Below are positions 41,791 to 49,598 of a DNA stretch of 64,000 bases, piece after piece (within the stretch, counting starts at the first letter, position 1; the number at the start of each line of letters is the position of its first letter). Position numbers and translations under genes: made by a program. The DNA comes from a virus. The notes beneath the pieces are model-generated. The model worked only from the letters and a program-made list of their open reading frames with translations. It was not told the origin of the DNA and searched no databases. The stretch covers positions 1-64,000 of IMG/VR virus record IMGVR_UViG_3300025168_000067; one strand, written 5' to 3'.

Positions 41791-42396
41791 ATGAACATCA
41801 TCAAATATTTTTCACCACTCTTAAAAGAGCCAGAACTTAAAACAGACCTACCGGTTGTATTACGGGTGAGGAAGTTTGATGATGCCGCGGCAAAGGAGTT
41901 CTCAAGTCTAATATCGAGAGCCCAGAACACGGGACAACCAGTTATCCCAATAATAATAGATAGTTACGGTGGCCAGGTGTATAGTTTGATGTCTATGATC
42001 TCAGATATTAAGCATTCGAAGGTTTCTGTTGCCACTATCGTTCAGGGTAAAGCCATGTCTTGTGGGGCAATATTGGCGAGTTTTGGAGAGGAAGGCATGC
42101 GATATATGGATCCGGATGCGACTTTCATGATTCATGATGTGAGTTCGATGGCATGGGGAAAGGTAGAAGAGGTTAAAGTGAGCGCCGATGAAACTGACCG
42201 CCTTAACACAAAGATATACACGATGATGGCAGAAAACTGTGGTCATCACAAGGAGTATTTCCTTGACATAGTTCATGAGAAGGGCCACGCTGACTGGTTT
42301 CTAGAAGCTGACGAATGTAAAAAACATAACCTAGCCAACCATCTATTTATACCAGAACTAAAGATTAAGACAAAGGTTGAATTTGACTTTGGATAG
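41791..42396 (+). CDS. ClpP-like serine protease, copy 1
   Basis: 201 aa. The ClpP/crotonase fold is clear: IIIDSYGGQVYSLMSMISDI (residues ~55-73), catalytic Ser90 in GKAMSCGAIL, and catalytic His115 in FMIHDVSS. The acid is probably in the helix near 160. Handles for ClpX/ClpA binding cannot be judged. It follows dnaE by 6 bp. Phage ClpP-like proteins can serve as head-maturation proteases, but this one is in the replication block, so a regulatory or host-directed role is also possible. Confidence 0.85.
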   Translation: MNIIKYFSPLLKEPELKTDLPVVLRVRKFDDAAAKEFSSLISRAQNTGQPVIPIIIDSYGGQVYSLMSMISDIKHSKVSVATIVQGKAMSCGAILASFGEEGMRYMDPDATFMIHDVSSMAWGKVEEVKVSADETDRLNTKIYTMMAENCGHHKEYFLDIVHEKGHADWFLEADECKKHNLANHLFIPELKIKTKVEFDFG

Positions 42397-42407
42397 GGGG
42401 ACTCAGT

Positions 42408-43154
42408 GTGGCGGTTTCAGCAAAACTTAGATGGAAGCGCTATATTAACGAACTTCGGTTTATCAATGAAGAACTCGACTTCGTAAAGGAGATTAACAGA
42501 GCAGCTTCCCGAGAGTTTCAAGCCCATTATGAAGATTATTGTATTAAAAATGAGATTGATCTTGCTGAGTTAAATAAAAAGAACAGCGAGAAAATTAAAA
42601 AGTCATACCAAGGAGAGGGCACACCCCAGGACGACCAGCAGTATGCCCAACTTGACGCCGGTATAGATGGATCTCTCGTAATTCACAGTGCTCCCTCCGA
42701 GCAACAAATAAGTAGCGAGAACCAAGAGGAATACCCGCAACAACTTGGTGACTATCAAATGTCCAAGGACGAGCAAGAAATTCATGATGTATTCAATAGA
42801 GTGTTTAGAAAGATAGCACTTTTGATTCACCCAGATAAATTGGATGAAAACTTGACAGCTGAGGAAAGAGACGTTAAATTAAACATGTTCAAAGAAGCAA
42901 AGACCGCGTTGGAAGAACGCAAGTATTTTATTATTCTTGACATCGCAGAAAAGTTTAATATCACAACCCCTAAAAACTATAAACAGCAAATTCGCTGGAT
43001 GAAGAAAGAGACCAGTACATTGAACCAAGAACTTTCAAAAGAGAAGAACACATACAATTACATCTTCTCCGAATGCGACAGTGATCGTGAGAGAGACCAT
43101 GTTGTAAAAAGGTTTATGTCTCAGCTGTTTGGTCCTCAAGTTTTTGACAAATAG
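42408..43154 (+). CDS. J-domain (DnaJ-like) protein
   Basis: 248 aa from a GTG start after AGGGGG. Residues ~1-65 are helical and charged, ~70-115 are Gln/Glu-rich and disordered, and ~125-200 form a J-domain: VFRKIALLIHPDKLD with the HPD tripeptide at 141-143, followed by a helix that ends ALEERKYFIILDIAEKF. The C-terminal ~50 residues are a coiled coil. It would stimulate DnaK ATPase and could recruit host Hsp70 to phage proteins. The phage also carries GroES and GroEL genes. Confidence 0.75.
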   Translation: MAVSAKLRWKRYINELRFINEELDFVKEINRAASREFQAHYEDYCIKNEIDLAELNKKNSEKIKKSYQGEGTPQDDQQYAQLDAGIDGSLVIHSAPSEQQISSENQEEYPQQLGDYQMSKDEQEIHDVFNRVFRKIALLIHPDKLDENLTAEERDVKLNMFKEAKTALEERKYFIILDIAEKFNITTPKNYKQQIRWMKKETSTLNQELSKEKNTYNYIFSECDSDRERDHVVKRFMSQLFGPQVFDK

Positions 43155-43157
43155 TAC

Positions 43158-43186
43158 TTGACAGCACCCCCGTGTGTTGTTATAAT
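43158..43186 (+). promoter_or_regulatory. Sigma70 promoter TTGACA-17-TATAAT
   Basis: Perfect -35 and -10 with 17-bp spacing, preceded by AC. It shares TATAATATAAGAG with the promoter at 49524. It drives the small gene at 43225 and the dUTPase. Confidence 0.88.
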
Positions 43187-43224
43187 ATAAGAGTAAGAAA
43201 GACCTAAACCCGTAAGGAGGGAAA

Positions 43225-43476
43225 ATGGCATCATCACACGACGAGAAGAAGCAATACGTTAAGGAGTACATTCGTTCGCTATCAGCGATTGAAGAGTGCA
43301 TCGAGCCTTACCAAGAACAAAAGCGCGAGCTACGTTCAGAATTCCGCCAGAACGGCTGGCTAAATACAGATGAGATTCGAGCAGCAGTGAAAGCATATCG
43401 TTTGTTCCGTGGTAACTTCAACATTGACGAGGTAGTCGATAATTTTAAGACTATTTCTGGAGGAGACAGCTCTTGA
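43225..43476 (+). CDS. Small conserved helical protein
   Basis: 83 aa after AAGGAGGG. The sequence KKQYVKEYIRSLSAIEECIE, FRQNGWLNTDEIRAAVKAYR and the Asp/Glu-rich end are characteristic of a small family I have seen in marine phages; the layout (helix pair, Gly-Trp-Leu turn, helix) recalls GapR/DUF2312-type DNA-binding helices but no clear match exists. It overlaps the dUTPase start by 4 bp. Confidence 0.55.
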   Translation: MASSHDEKKQYVKEYIRSLSAIEECIEPYQEQKRELRSEFRQNGWLNTDEIRAAVKAYRLFRGNFNIDEVVDNFKTISGGDSS

Positions 43477-43931
43477 TCATCCAATACGCCAAGACACACC
43501 CATCGGCGCAGACACCTGTACGGGCAAACCCTTCTGACGCCGGCCTCGATGTATTTTACTCACCAGTAGATGAGCACTTAAAGGTACTCATCGCCCCCAG
43601 CACCAGTCGTGTCATTCCAACAGGGCTTAAGTTCGAGGTACCCCATGGTTTTATGCTTGAAGTGAAAAACCGCTCAAGTGTCGCGGCCAAGAGAAGTTTG
43701 CTGGTGGGGGCGTGTGTCGTAGATAGTGGATATAGCGGTGAAGTATTTGTAAATCTTCACAATGTTGGCGTTGAGAGTCAGTCTATCAAAGCCGGTGATA
43801 AGATAGCACAACTGGTAATGGTGCCGGTTCTGCATCCGCGACCGGTAGAAACGTATGAACGTGAGCTATATGCATCAGCTGTCACTATTAGCGATAGGGG
43901 TGACGGAGCTTTGGGAAGTACAGATGAATAA
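43473..43931 (+). CDS. dut: dUTP diphosphatase (dUTPase)
   Basis: 152 aa, standard trimeric dUTPase length. All five motifs are present: NPSDAGLDV (1), VKNRSSVAAK (2), GACVVDSGYSGEVFV (3), KAGDKIAQLVMVPV (4) and RGDGALGST (5). It hydrolyses dUTP to dUMP, keeping uracil out of DNA. The start is TTG overlapping the upstream stop. It works with the deaminase and class II reductase. Confidence 0.93.
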   Translation: MIIQYAKTHPSAQTPVRANPSDAGLDVFYSPVDEHLKVLIAPSTSRVIPTGLKFEVPHGFMLEVKNRSSVAAKRSLLVGACVVDSGYSGEVFVNLHNVGVESQSIKAGDKIAQLVMVPVLHPRPVETYERELYASAVTISDRGDGALGSTDE

Positions 43932-44577
43932 TAAGCAAAAAAGAACTTATGAAATTTTAAATGAACTAAAAGAAAGTATTATTAATAGTTCGCTGATGTT
44001 GTCTGATGCTCATCGTGATGGAAGGATCAACTCTGCCCATGATGAAGACATAATTGTTGATTGGCTGCGCAACGCTGGATTTGGGAAGAAGGTCTTTTTA
44101 ACAAGTGACGATTTGAATATATCGAACCGATGTTGGTGGGATATCTGGATAGTTGAAACAGACACACCAGTCAATATCAAGAGCGCTACCCACAAAACTG
44201 CAGACAACGCATGTAATTTCCTATCGTTATTGTGGGCTTTGACTGATGTAGAGGTCCAGCGCGCCCGATGTCCAAACGCCGGAAAAGATACAATGCAGTA
44301 TATTGATATGATGAACTCCATAGTCGATGAAAATAGCAGCCGAGATTATTGGTTTTTTTCTGTCAATAAAAATGATACATCCGATGTGATTATAACGTCG
44401 ATTAGAAATCTAAATCATGCTACAACAAACTGTAACAACCTACCATTTCAGATTAACTGGAAAAAGAATCAAGAACTAAAGTTACGTACCGTTCCTGAAG
44501 CACGCACCTTTTATAATGATATTCTCAGAGAAACTTTTGAAAAAGATTGGAGAATGAACCTTTATGAAGCCTTATAG
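43927..44577 (+). CDS. Putative type II restriction endonuclease (PD-(D/E)xK-like)
   Basis: 216 aa from the ATG at 43927, overlapping the dUTPase stop; an in-frame start at 43855 is less likely. Residues 38-90 hold a Glu41 in a helix (AHDEDIIVDWLRNAGF), Asp73 in RCWWDIWIVE and Asn84-Ile-Lys86 in TPVNIKSATHKTADNA. The 'W-D-I...P-V-N-I-K-S...(A)-D-N' layout is one I associate with type II restriction enzymes of the PD-(D/E)xK fold, with the Glu of ExK replaced. It overlaps the adenine methyltransferase gene by 14 bp, as in R-M pairs. It could also be a host-DNA-degrading nuclease. Confidence 0.5.
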   Translation, partial: NNKQKRTYEILNELKESIINSSLMLSDAHRDGRINSAHDEDIIVDWLRNAGFGKKVFLTSDDLNISNRCWWDIWIVETDTPVNIKSATHKTADNACNFLSLLWALTDVEVQRARCPNAGKDTMQYIDMMNSIVDENSSRDYWFFSVNKNDTSDVIITSIRNLNHATTNCNNLPFQINWKKNQELKLRTVPEARTFYNDILRETFEKDWRMNLYEAL

Positions 44578-45730
44578 AGTTGAGTCATTGGGACAAGTAT
44601 TCACAACTGATGAGGTTGTTGATAGAATGTTGTCTTTACGTACAAATTCTGGTTCCATTCTGGAGCCTTCTTGTGGTCAAGGTGCCTTTTGGGGGAAACT
44701 GTCAGCCAAAGAGGATTCTTATGCGATAGAGATAGACCCAACTGTGTGTCCCGCGGGAGCAATCACTGGTGACTTTTTTGAACACAAGTTTGAAAGAAAA
44801 TTTGACACTATTATAGGCAACCCCCCATACGTTAAATTTAAGAATATATTACCAACGACTTTAGAATTTTTGGATATCGATAGCTATGATAAGAGAACGA
44901 ATTTATATGTGTTCTTTATTGATAAATGTATAGATATGCTAGGAGACAATGGAGAGATCATTTTTGTGACTCCCCGAGGGTTCATAAATGCAACTTCGTG
45001 CGCACACCTTAATGAAAAGATATATAAGCATGGCACAATAACCCATTTTTATGACTATGGAGATGAGATGTTGTTTAAAGGGTTTTCCCCTAACTGTGCT
45101 ATTTGGAGGTTTCAGAAAAATTGCTTCACACATAAAACAGAAACGAATGATGGCGCCAAAAACATGAACCTGCACCACGGACAGCTAATTTTTTCAGATG
45201 AAACGTTTAAGCACAAGTTGGGCGATTTCTTTTATGTTAAAGTAGGTGCTGTAAGTGGTTTAGATTCTATTTTCTGTGATCCCAGCGGAGACTCAGACTT
45301 TGTGGGCTCTTTCACGCGCAAGACATCGAAACTAAAACGGTACCACTATGAAAAACCTAAACAAAACCTGTTATCCCAGAAAGATAAGCTTTTAAATCGA
45401 AAAATTAAAACATTCACAGAGGAAAACTGGTGGCACTGGGGTCGCGACTATCACAAATCCGAATCGGAAAGAATATATGTTAATTGTAAAACCAGACAAG
45501 AGGAGCCCTTTTTCACAAATAGTTGTAAAAAGTATGATGGTTCAGTCTTGGCAATATTTCCAAGAAATAAGGATGTTGATTTGTTGAACACAACAAGAGC
45601 ACTAAACTCAATTGACTGGAATGAGTTCGGATTTATGGTCGGCAACCGATATATGTTTTCCCAGAAATCACTAGAAAATCTCCCCATCACCGAAAGTTTT
45701 ATAAACAATATAAGGATAACAAATGAATAA
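44564..45730 (+). CDS. DNA adenine-N6 methyltransferase, TaqI/Eco57I-type
   Basis: 388 aa. SAM-binding motif I is LEPSCGQGAF (residues 33-42), motif IV is GNPPYVKF (85-92), and the start GQVFTTDEVVDRMLSL is the usual methylase motif X. FVTPRGFINATS follows at about 135. The C-terminal ~180 residues are a likely target-recognition domain. It methylates adenine in a specific short site, not predictable here. The preceding putative endonuclease and this gene overlap by 14 bp, consistent with a restriction-modification pair. Confidence 0.85.
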   Translation: MKPYRVESLGQVFTTDEVVDRMLSLRTNSGSILEPSCGQGAFWGKLSAKEDSYAIEIDPTVCPAGAITGDFFEHKFERKFDTIIGNPPYVKFKNILPTTLEFLDIDSYDKRTNLYVFFIDKCIDMLGDNGEIIFVTPRGFINATSCAHLNEKIYKHGTITHFYDYGDEMLFKGFSPNCAIWRFQKNCFTHKTETNDGAKNMNLHHGQLIFSDETFKHKLGDFFYVKVGAVSGLDSIFCDPSGDSDFVGSFTRKTSKLKRYHYEKPKQNLLSQKDKLLNRKIKTFTEENWWHWGRDYHKSESERIYVNCKTRQEEPFFTNSCKKYDGSVLAIFPRNKDVDLLNTTRALNSIDWNEFGFMVGNRYMFSQKSLENLPITESFINNIRITNE

Positions 45731-46196
45731 ATCAACACAAAAGACAATGTTTAGCTCCGCCACCGGCGACTGGGCAACCCCACAAGACTTTTATGATAAG
45801 CTTAACTGGCGGTTTGGAACATTCGATCTCGATCCCTGTGCCAGCCCATATAATACAAAGTGCCCTAACTTCTTCACAGAAGTAGAAGATGGTTTGTCAA
45901 AGGATTGGGAAGGGCACACAGTGTTTGTCAATCCCCCCTATGGAAGAGGCATTGACAGGTGGATTGAAAAGGGATATCGCGAGTCGCTGAAACCACACAC
46001 AAAGGTGGTTATGCTCATTCCGGCAAGAACAGACACCAAGTATTGGCATAAATATGTTATGCTAGCATCAGAATTGTACTTCGTCAAGGGCCGCTTAAAG
46101 TTTGGAGATAGTACAAACAGCGCCCCATTTCCATCAGCAGTGGTGGTGTTTGATGGTGAAAGCAAGCAACAAGTCTTCGGCGCAATGAACCGATAA
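45723..46196 (+). CDS. Phage DNA N6-adenine methyltransferase (Dam-like)
   Basis: 157 aa. WATPQDFYDKLNWRFGTFDL, DPCASPYNTKCPNFFTEVED, VFVNPPYGRGIDRWIEKG and VVMLIPARTDTKYWHKYV are the complete run of the phage_N6A_met family, with NPPY as the catalytic motif. It overlaps the upstream methylase by 8 bp. The family is common in phages and protects against host restriction. With the upstream methylase there are two distinct adenine methylases. Confidence 0.88.
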   Translation: MNKSTQKTMFSSATGDWATPQDFYDKLNWRFGTFDLDPCASPYNTKCPNFFTEVEDGLSKDWEGHTVFVNPPYGRGIDRWIEKGYRESLKPHTKVVMLIPARTDTKYWHKYVMLASELYFVKGRLKFGDSTNSAPFPSAVVVFDGESKQQVFGAMNR

Positions 46197-46226
46197 ATAA
46201 CCCAACAATAAAAAAGGAAAACAATA

Positions 46227-46562
46227 GTGGCTAAAGAAACATCAGATGCAGCAATTTTACAATTGCGCGCCAAAGCCCTTGAGGCATTTGGTATTATTAA
46301 GGATATTTATGCGAGACCAGCAGAAGAAGGCGATGTAGATAAGATCGCCAATCAAGCACTCAAGCTGGCACAGTATGAAGGTGCGATGCTAACACTTCAA
46401 CAGTATTTTGGCCAGGCCGAACAGCCTCCGGGCCCACCACCCGAACCTGAACAACCTCCGATGGTTGTAACAGAAGAGATGTCGTCGACCCTTCGTAGAA
46501 CAAATTCTGTAAAGAAGAAGCGGCCCCCCCGCAAGAAGAAGATAGAAGAAGGCGAAGAATGA
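46227..46562 (+). CDS. Small helical protein with basic Pro-rich tail
   Basis: 111 aa from a GTG start after AAAAAAGGAAAAC. Residues 1-60 are helical (LQLRAKALEAFGIIKDIYAR, KIANQALKLAQYEGAMLTLQ). The middle is Pro-rich, and residues ~90-111 are basic (KKKRPPRKKK) then acidic. No family is recognised. The tail could bind nucleic acid. Confidence 0.5.
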   Translation: MAKETSDAAILQLRAKALEAFGIIKDIYARPAEEGDVDKIANQALKLAQYEGAMLTLQQYFGQAEQPPGPPPEPEQPPMVVTEEMSSTLRRTNSVKKKRPPRKKKIEEGEE

Positions 46563-46840
46563 ACCGCAAGACCCGGAGAGCAATGGAAAGGGAAGTGGGA
46601 CAAGATTCCACAGAAAATCTTACCCAAAAAATTTCCCAATTTGGTAAGCTACCATCGCAATGTTCCGCATGCAAAGAACCATTTGACAAGCAAAACCGTG
46701 AAATGTTAGCATCATGGAGCGTTGTAGTGAAACAAGAAACAGTGCGATTATTCTGTCCGCACTGCATTAAGAGAACACAGGAGGCAATTGATAATGTCAG
46801 TGAAAAGATTAACAACACCGTCGCTTCAGAAACTGATTAG
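46559..46840 (+). CDS. Small zinc-ribbon protein
   Basis: 93 aa. The N-terminus MNRKTRRAMEREV is basic; residues ~33-72 hold QCSACKEPFDKQ and RLFCPHCIKR, two Cys pairs that fit a zinc ribbon. I recognise this as a recurrent marine phage hypothetical. It overlaps its upstream gene by 4 bp and the next gene by 47 bp. Confidence 0.58.
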   Translation: MNRKTRRAMEREVGQDSTENLTQKISQFGKLPSQCSACKEPFDKQNREMLASWSVVVKQETVRLFCPHCIKRTQEAIDNVSEKINNTVASETD

Positions 46841-47159
46841 TGGCAAGATAGAAGAGAGCGCCACGTGCGTCATAAAGTTTTATTCGAGTGGGTGCAATTA
46901 TTGCCACAACTTGAAAGAATATTATGAGGATATATCAAACAATGAAAATTATTCCGGCATGCACTTTTTCGCATTTAATGTGGATGACTATCCGCAAATA
47001 GAGCAGCAACTAAAGTTTACCGGTGTCCCAACCATTTCATTAATCAGGACCGGTCACAAGAATCAAAAGATTCGAATAATGCCAGAGCCAGAAAACCCAA
47101 ATGAAAAGACGTGGTATGCGTCGAATGACATTAAAAAGTTTATCGAGAGAAACGAATGA
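46794..47159 (+). CDS. Thioredoxin-like protein
   Basis: 121 aa from the ATG at 46794, nine bases after AGGAGG; an in-frame TTG at 46788 is too close to it. The fold is VIKFYSSGCNYCHNLKEYYE, then FFAFNVDDYPQIEQQLKFTG and VPTISLIRTG, with the cis-Pro. The active site is CNYC instead of CGPC, still redox-competent. It may reduce the class II reductase or act on other disulfides. It overlaps the next gene as ATGAATGA. Confidence 0.75.
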   Translation: MSVKRLTTPSLQKLISGKIEESATCVIKFYSSGCNYCHNLKEYYEDISNNENYSGMHFFAFNVDDYPQIEQQLKFTGVPTISLIRTGHKNQKIRIMPEPENPNEKTWYASNDIKKFIERNE

Positions 47160-48187
47160 ATAATTGCTTATCATATGATGACGTACTGCTTGTCCCAAAA
47201 TACTCCGACATTCGATCACGCAGCGAGATCAATATTTCGACCGATCTGGGAAAAAATCTTGTATTAGAGTTACCCATCATTGCCTCACCAATGGACACTA
47301 TCTCGGAGTCCCCAATGGCAATCGTTATGTCAAAACATGGCGGTGCAGCTGTACTCCATCGATATAACAGCATCACCGAACAAGCAAGGATGAATTCTTA
47401 TGCGCGAGACGCGTCAAAAGAAGACAATCCGATCGTCGGCGCCGCTATCGGAACTACCGGCGATTACATCGAGCGCGCTGCAGCCCTAGTTGCAACTGGT
47501 GTTACGTTCTTGTGTGTCGACGTGGCCCATGGTCACCATATTTTGATGCGGGAAGCACTCGGTGCCTTACGAGTCGCATTCGGTGATGACATCCACATCA
47601 TGGCCGGCAACGTCGCCACTCTCGAAGGGGTTAATGACCTCGCGGACTGGGGAGCAGATAGCGTACGCTGCAACATTGGTGGTGGGTCTATCTGTTCCAC
47701 TCGCATTCAAACAGGGCATGGCATGCCGGGTCTTCAGACTGTGATTGAGTGCGCTAAAACTGACCGCAACGTTAAAATTATTGCCGACGGCGGGATCCGT
47801 AACTCCGGAGACATCGTAAAGGCCTTGGCCGCTGGTGCTGACGCTGTAATGTGTGGCTCTCTGTTGGCCGGCACTAACGAGACACCTGGCAAAGTTATCG
47901 ACGATGGCTCTGGCAATAGGTGGAAGGTATACCGTGGTATGGCTTCGAAGGAAGCCCAGGTCGAGTGGCGAGGCAAATTCTCATCGTTTGAGGGTGTCTC
48001 CTCCACCGTACCATATCGAGGTGGTGTTAAACATATACTAGCAGACCTTGAGCGAGGTATCCGTTCTGGCTTATCATACAGTGGCGCTAGAACTATCTCA
48101 GAATTCCACAGCGTAGCAGAGTTCGTTCAACAAACATCTTCTGGATTATCTGAGAGCCACACTCATATTGTTGGGCGGAAGTGGTGA
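47156..48187 (+). CDS. IMP dehydrogenase / GMP reductase family enzyme
   Basis: 343 aa, a TIM-barrel without CBS domains. The start [47 protein letters not shown] and the catalytic loop [13 protein letters not shown] with Cys180 are diagnostic of the family. After the loop come [20 protein letters not shown] and [14 protein letters not shown]. The RYFQ-type flap of IMP dehydrogenase is not seen; the 'YRGMAS...[11 protein letters not shown]' ending looks closer to GMP reductase. The length also fits GMP reductase. So it either oxidises IMP to XMP or reduces GMP to IMP; I cannot decide. It would adjust purine pools in infection. Confidence 0.82.
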   Translation: MNNCLSYDDVLLVPKYSDIRSRSEINISTDLGKNLVLELPIIASPMDTISESPMAIVMSKHGGAAVLHRYNSITEQARMNSYARDASKEDNPIVGAAIGTTGDYIERAAALVATGVTFLCVDVAHGHHILMREALGALRVAFGDDIHIMAGNVATLEGVNDLADWGADSVRCNIGGGSICSTRIQTGHGMPGLQTVIECAKTDRNVKIIADGGIRNSGDIVKALAAGADAVMCGSLLAGTNETPGKVIDDGSGNRWKVYRGMASKEAQVEWRGKFSSFEGVSSTVPYRGGVKHILADLERGIRSGLSYSGARTISEFHSVAEFVQQTSSGLSESHTHIVGRKW

Positions 48188-48540
48188 CCGTTAAAAAAAG
48201 AAATGATGATGGTTTAGAACATGGTGAGTATGGGGGTCTCTCTAAGAGAGTTGCTTTCGACATAACCGACCACAAGCAGGCAAAACTCATTATTAAACTA
48301 AAGAATGAAAGAATGACGCAAGCCGGCTTCTTTCGGCACATTGTAAATGGATATATTGGTGGCGATGAAAGGATTTTGGACTACATCGATGAAGTTAAGA
48401 AAAAGAAAAGCGTACCAAGAACAGAGAAATCAAAGAAACTAAGAGGGATGGGGAAAAAAATAATGAATGACCTGGCTTTAAACGATGGAGAAATAGAAAA
48501 TATATTTGATCTACTATCGCGCGAGCACCCTGACTTATGA
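48181..48540 (+). CDS. Small ribbon-helix-helix-like protein
   Basis: 119 aa from GTG, overlapping the upstream stop. Residues ~20-60 (LSKRVAFDITDHKQAKLIIK then LKNERMTQAGFFRHIVNGYI) have the strand-helix-helix spacing of RHH repressors. The C-terminal half is Lys-rich and helical. This is a frequent marine phage small protein. A DNA-binding regulatory role is inferred. It overlaps the sigma-like gene by 4 bp. Confidence 0.5.
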   Translation: MVTVKKRNDDGLEHGEYGGLSKRVAFDITDHKQAKLIIKLKNERMTQAGFFRHIVNGYIGGDERILDYIDEVKKKKSVPRTEKSKKLRGMGKKIMNDLALNDGEIENIFDLLSREHPDL

Positions 48541-48800
48541 GATCAAAAGATGGCTTACGGCCGTGTGCTAGGGTGTGCCGCGAGAAGAATAAGAACTGCA
48601 CAAAGACGGAATGTAGAATGTGGATAGAGCATTCCGCTGACTATAACTGCACACTTGTCGCAGTGTATGAGCATGGGAGGATGACGCTGAGAGAAGTGGC
48701 TGAACGAACTGGGGTTTCATTTGCGAGAATAAAACAAATAGAGTCCGCCGCCCTCAAGAAGCTAAAAAAACGTCTAGACATATCATCTTTGCTCTTTTGA
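48537..48800 (+). CDS. Sigma-70 region 4 protein with Cys-rich N-terminus
   Basis: 87 aa. Residues ~40-80 (VYEHGRMTLREVAERTGVSF then ARIKQIESAALKKLKKRL) match sigma-70 region 4, including the helix-turn-helix and the Gln-Ile-Glu recognition helix. Residues ~9-35 contain Cys at CARVC, NKNCTKTEC and NCTL, perhaps a zinc module in place of sigma regions 1-3. It cannot be a complete sigma factor. It could bind the RNA polymerase flap and redirect it to the late-type promoters, one copy of which lies directly downstream at 48821. Confidence 0.75.
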   Translation: MRSKDGLRPCARVCREKNKNCTKTECRMWIEHSADYNCTLVAVYEHGRMTLREVAERTGVSFARIKQIESAALKKLKKRLDISSLLF

Positions 48801-48820
48801 AGGGATTTAACAAAGTTAGA

Positions 48821-48830
48821 TACTATTTAC
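48821..48830 (+). promoter_or_regulatory. Putative late promoter motif TACTATTTAC
   Basis: Full match to WACTAYTTAY, right after the sigma-like gene and 42 bp before the acidic core-like protein gene. Confidence 0.65.
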
Positions 48831-48871
48831 AGTTGAGTTTAGATTTAAACAACGTCTTAGGAGAAAATAAA

Positions 48872-49522
48872 ATGGCTCGAAAAACACTTTTAACAGAGGG
48901 CGAAGTTCGCCAATTTATGAAACTGGCAAACCTTCCCGCTGTGGGCCAAAACAGGATCTCAGAAATGGGCCTTAACTTAGGTATTAATGAGGAGTTCCCC
49001 GGAGAGGAAGAGGAAGAGCTTGACTCGCCCCTTGGAGGACTTGAGGGTGACGAAATGGGCCCACCGACCGAGGACGAAGTACCACTCGATGACGAGCCCG
49101 AAGCCGTCGAGCTAGGAGATGCAGAGATGGATGTAGAGGGTTCTGAAGGTTCAGAGGCTGAAGAGATCGTGGCCAGAATCGCTCATGATCTTGAGATGTT
49201 AGCCGGCCTAGCCAATGTTGAAGTTGATGTACAGGATGATGCCGACTCGGATGTCGACGCGTCAGATGATATGGAAATGGATGCCGAGCCTGCCATGGAT
49301 GATATGGAGATGGGCATGGAAGACCCTGGCCCTGACCTGGCGCCCGAAGAAGAGGAAGAAGAGTTCCCCCCCGGCAGCCGCGGCATGTATGAGAACCAAG
49401 ATGCCATCGTCAATGAGGTCGCACGTAGAGTAGCAGCCCGTCTCGGAAAAACACAAAAGAAGGAGGCACTAGCTGATCAGCTAGCTGAGCGCATCCTTAA
49501 GAGACTTACCAAAACAAAATAA
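48872..49522 (+). CDS. Acidic core/scaffold-like protein with L-T-E-G N-terminus
   Basis: 216 aa from the ATG at 48872, 8 bases after TTAGGAG; an in-frame start at 48797 would overlap the promoter motif. The N-terminus MARKTLLTEGEVRQFMKLAN has the L-T-E-G sequence that T4-type prohead protease would cleave. Residues ~45-165 are over one third Glu and Asp. The C-terminal 45 residues (NEVARRVAARLGKTQKKEAL then ADQLAERILKRLTKTK) are a basic helix. I have seen this N-terminus in scaffold-like proteins of marine phages. With the late promoter, it looks like an internal head protein. Confidence 0.62.
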   Translation: MARKTLLTEGEVRQFMKLANLPAVGQNRISEMGLNLGINEEFPGEEEEELDSPLGGLEGDEMGPPTEDEVPLDDEPEAVELGDAEMDVEGSEGSEAEEIVARIAHDLEMLAGLANVEVDVQDDADSDVDASDDMEMDAEPAMDDMEMGMEDPGPDLAPEEEEEEFPPGSRGMYENQDAIVNEVARRVAARLGKTQKKEALADQLAERILKRLTKTK

Positions 49523-49523
49523 C

Positions 49524-49552
49524 TTGACACTGACACAGAGTTAGGTTATAAT
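49524..49552 (+). promoter_or_regulatory. Sigma70 promoter TTGACA-17-TATAAT
   Basis: Perfect -35 and -10 with 17-bp spacing, directly after the stop of the acidic protein. Transcription should begin in the hairpin at 49556. Confidence 0.9.
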
Positions 49553-49555
49553 ATA

Positions 49556-49588
49556 AGAGCCGCTGGACTACCGGCGGCTCTTCTTTTT
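49556..49588 (+). terminator. CCGCTGG-type hairpin, copy 3, at a transcript start
   Basis: AGAGCCGC (49556-49563) pairs perfectly with GCGGCTCT (49574-49581) around TGGACTACCG, followed by TCTTTTT. It begins 4 bp after the -10 element, so it would form the extreme 5' end of the transcript. It could terminate upstream late readthrough, or act as an attenuator or 5' stabiliser. Confidence 0.75.
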
Positions 49589-49598
49589 GGGGCTTTTT

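Noticed and set aside
42852-42880. TTGACA-17-TAAATT inside the J-domain gene
   Set aside because: The -10 box matches poorly and no gene start lies within 300 bp.
46683-46711. TTGACA in the zinc-ribbon gene with 17-bp spacing
   Set aside because: The -10 position reads TTAGCA, too weak to call.
48797-48871. Upstream in-frame start for the acidic protein
   Set aside because: It would place the late motif inside the coding region and skip the TTAGGAG site before the ATG at 48872.
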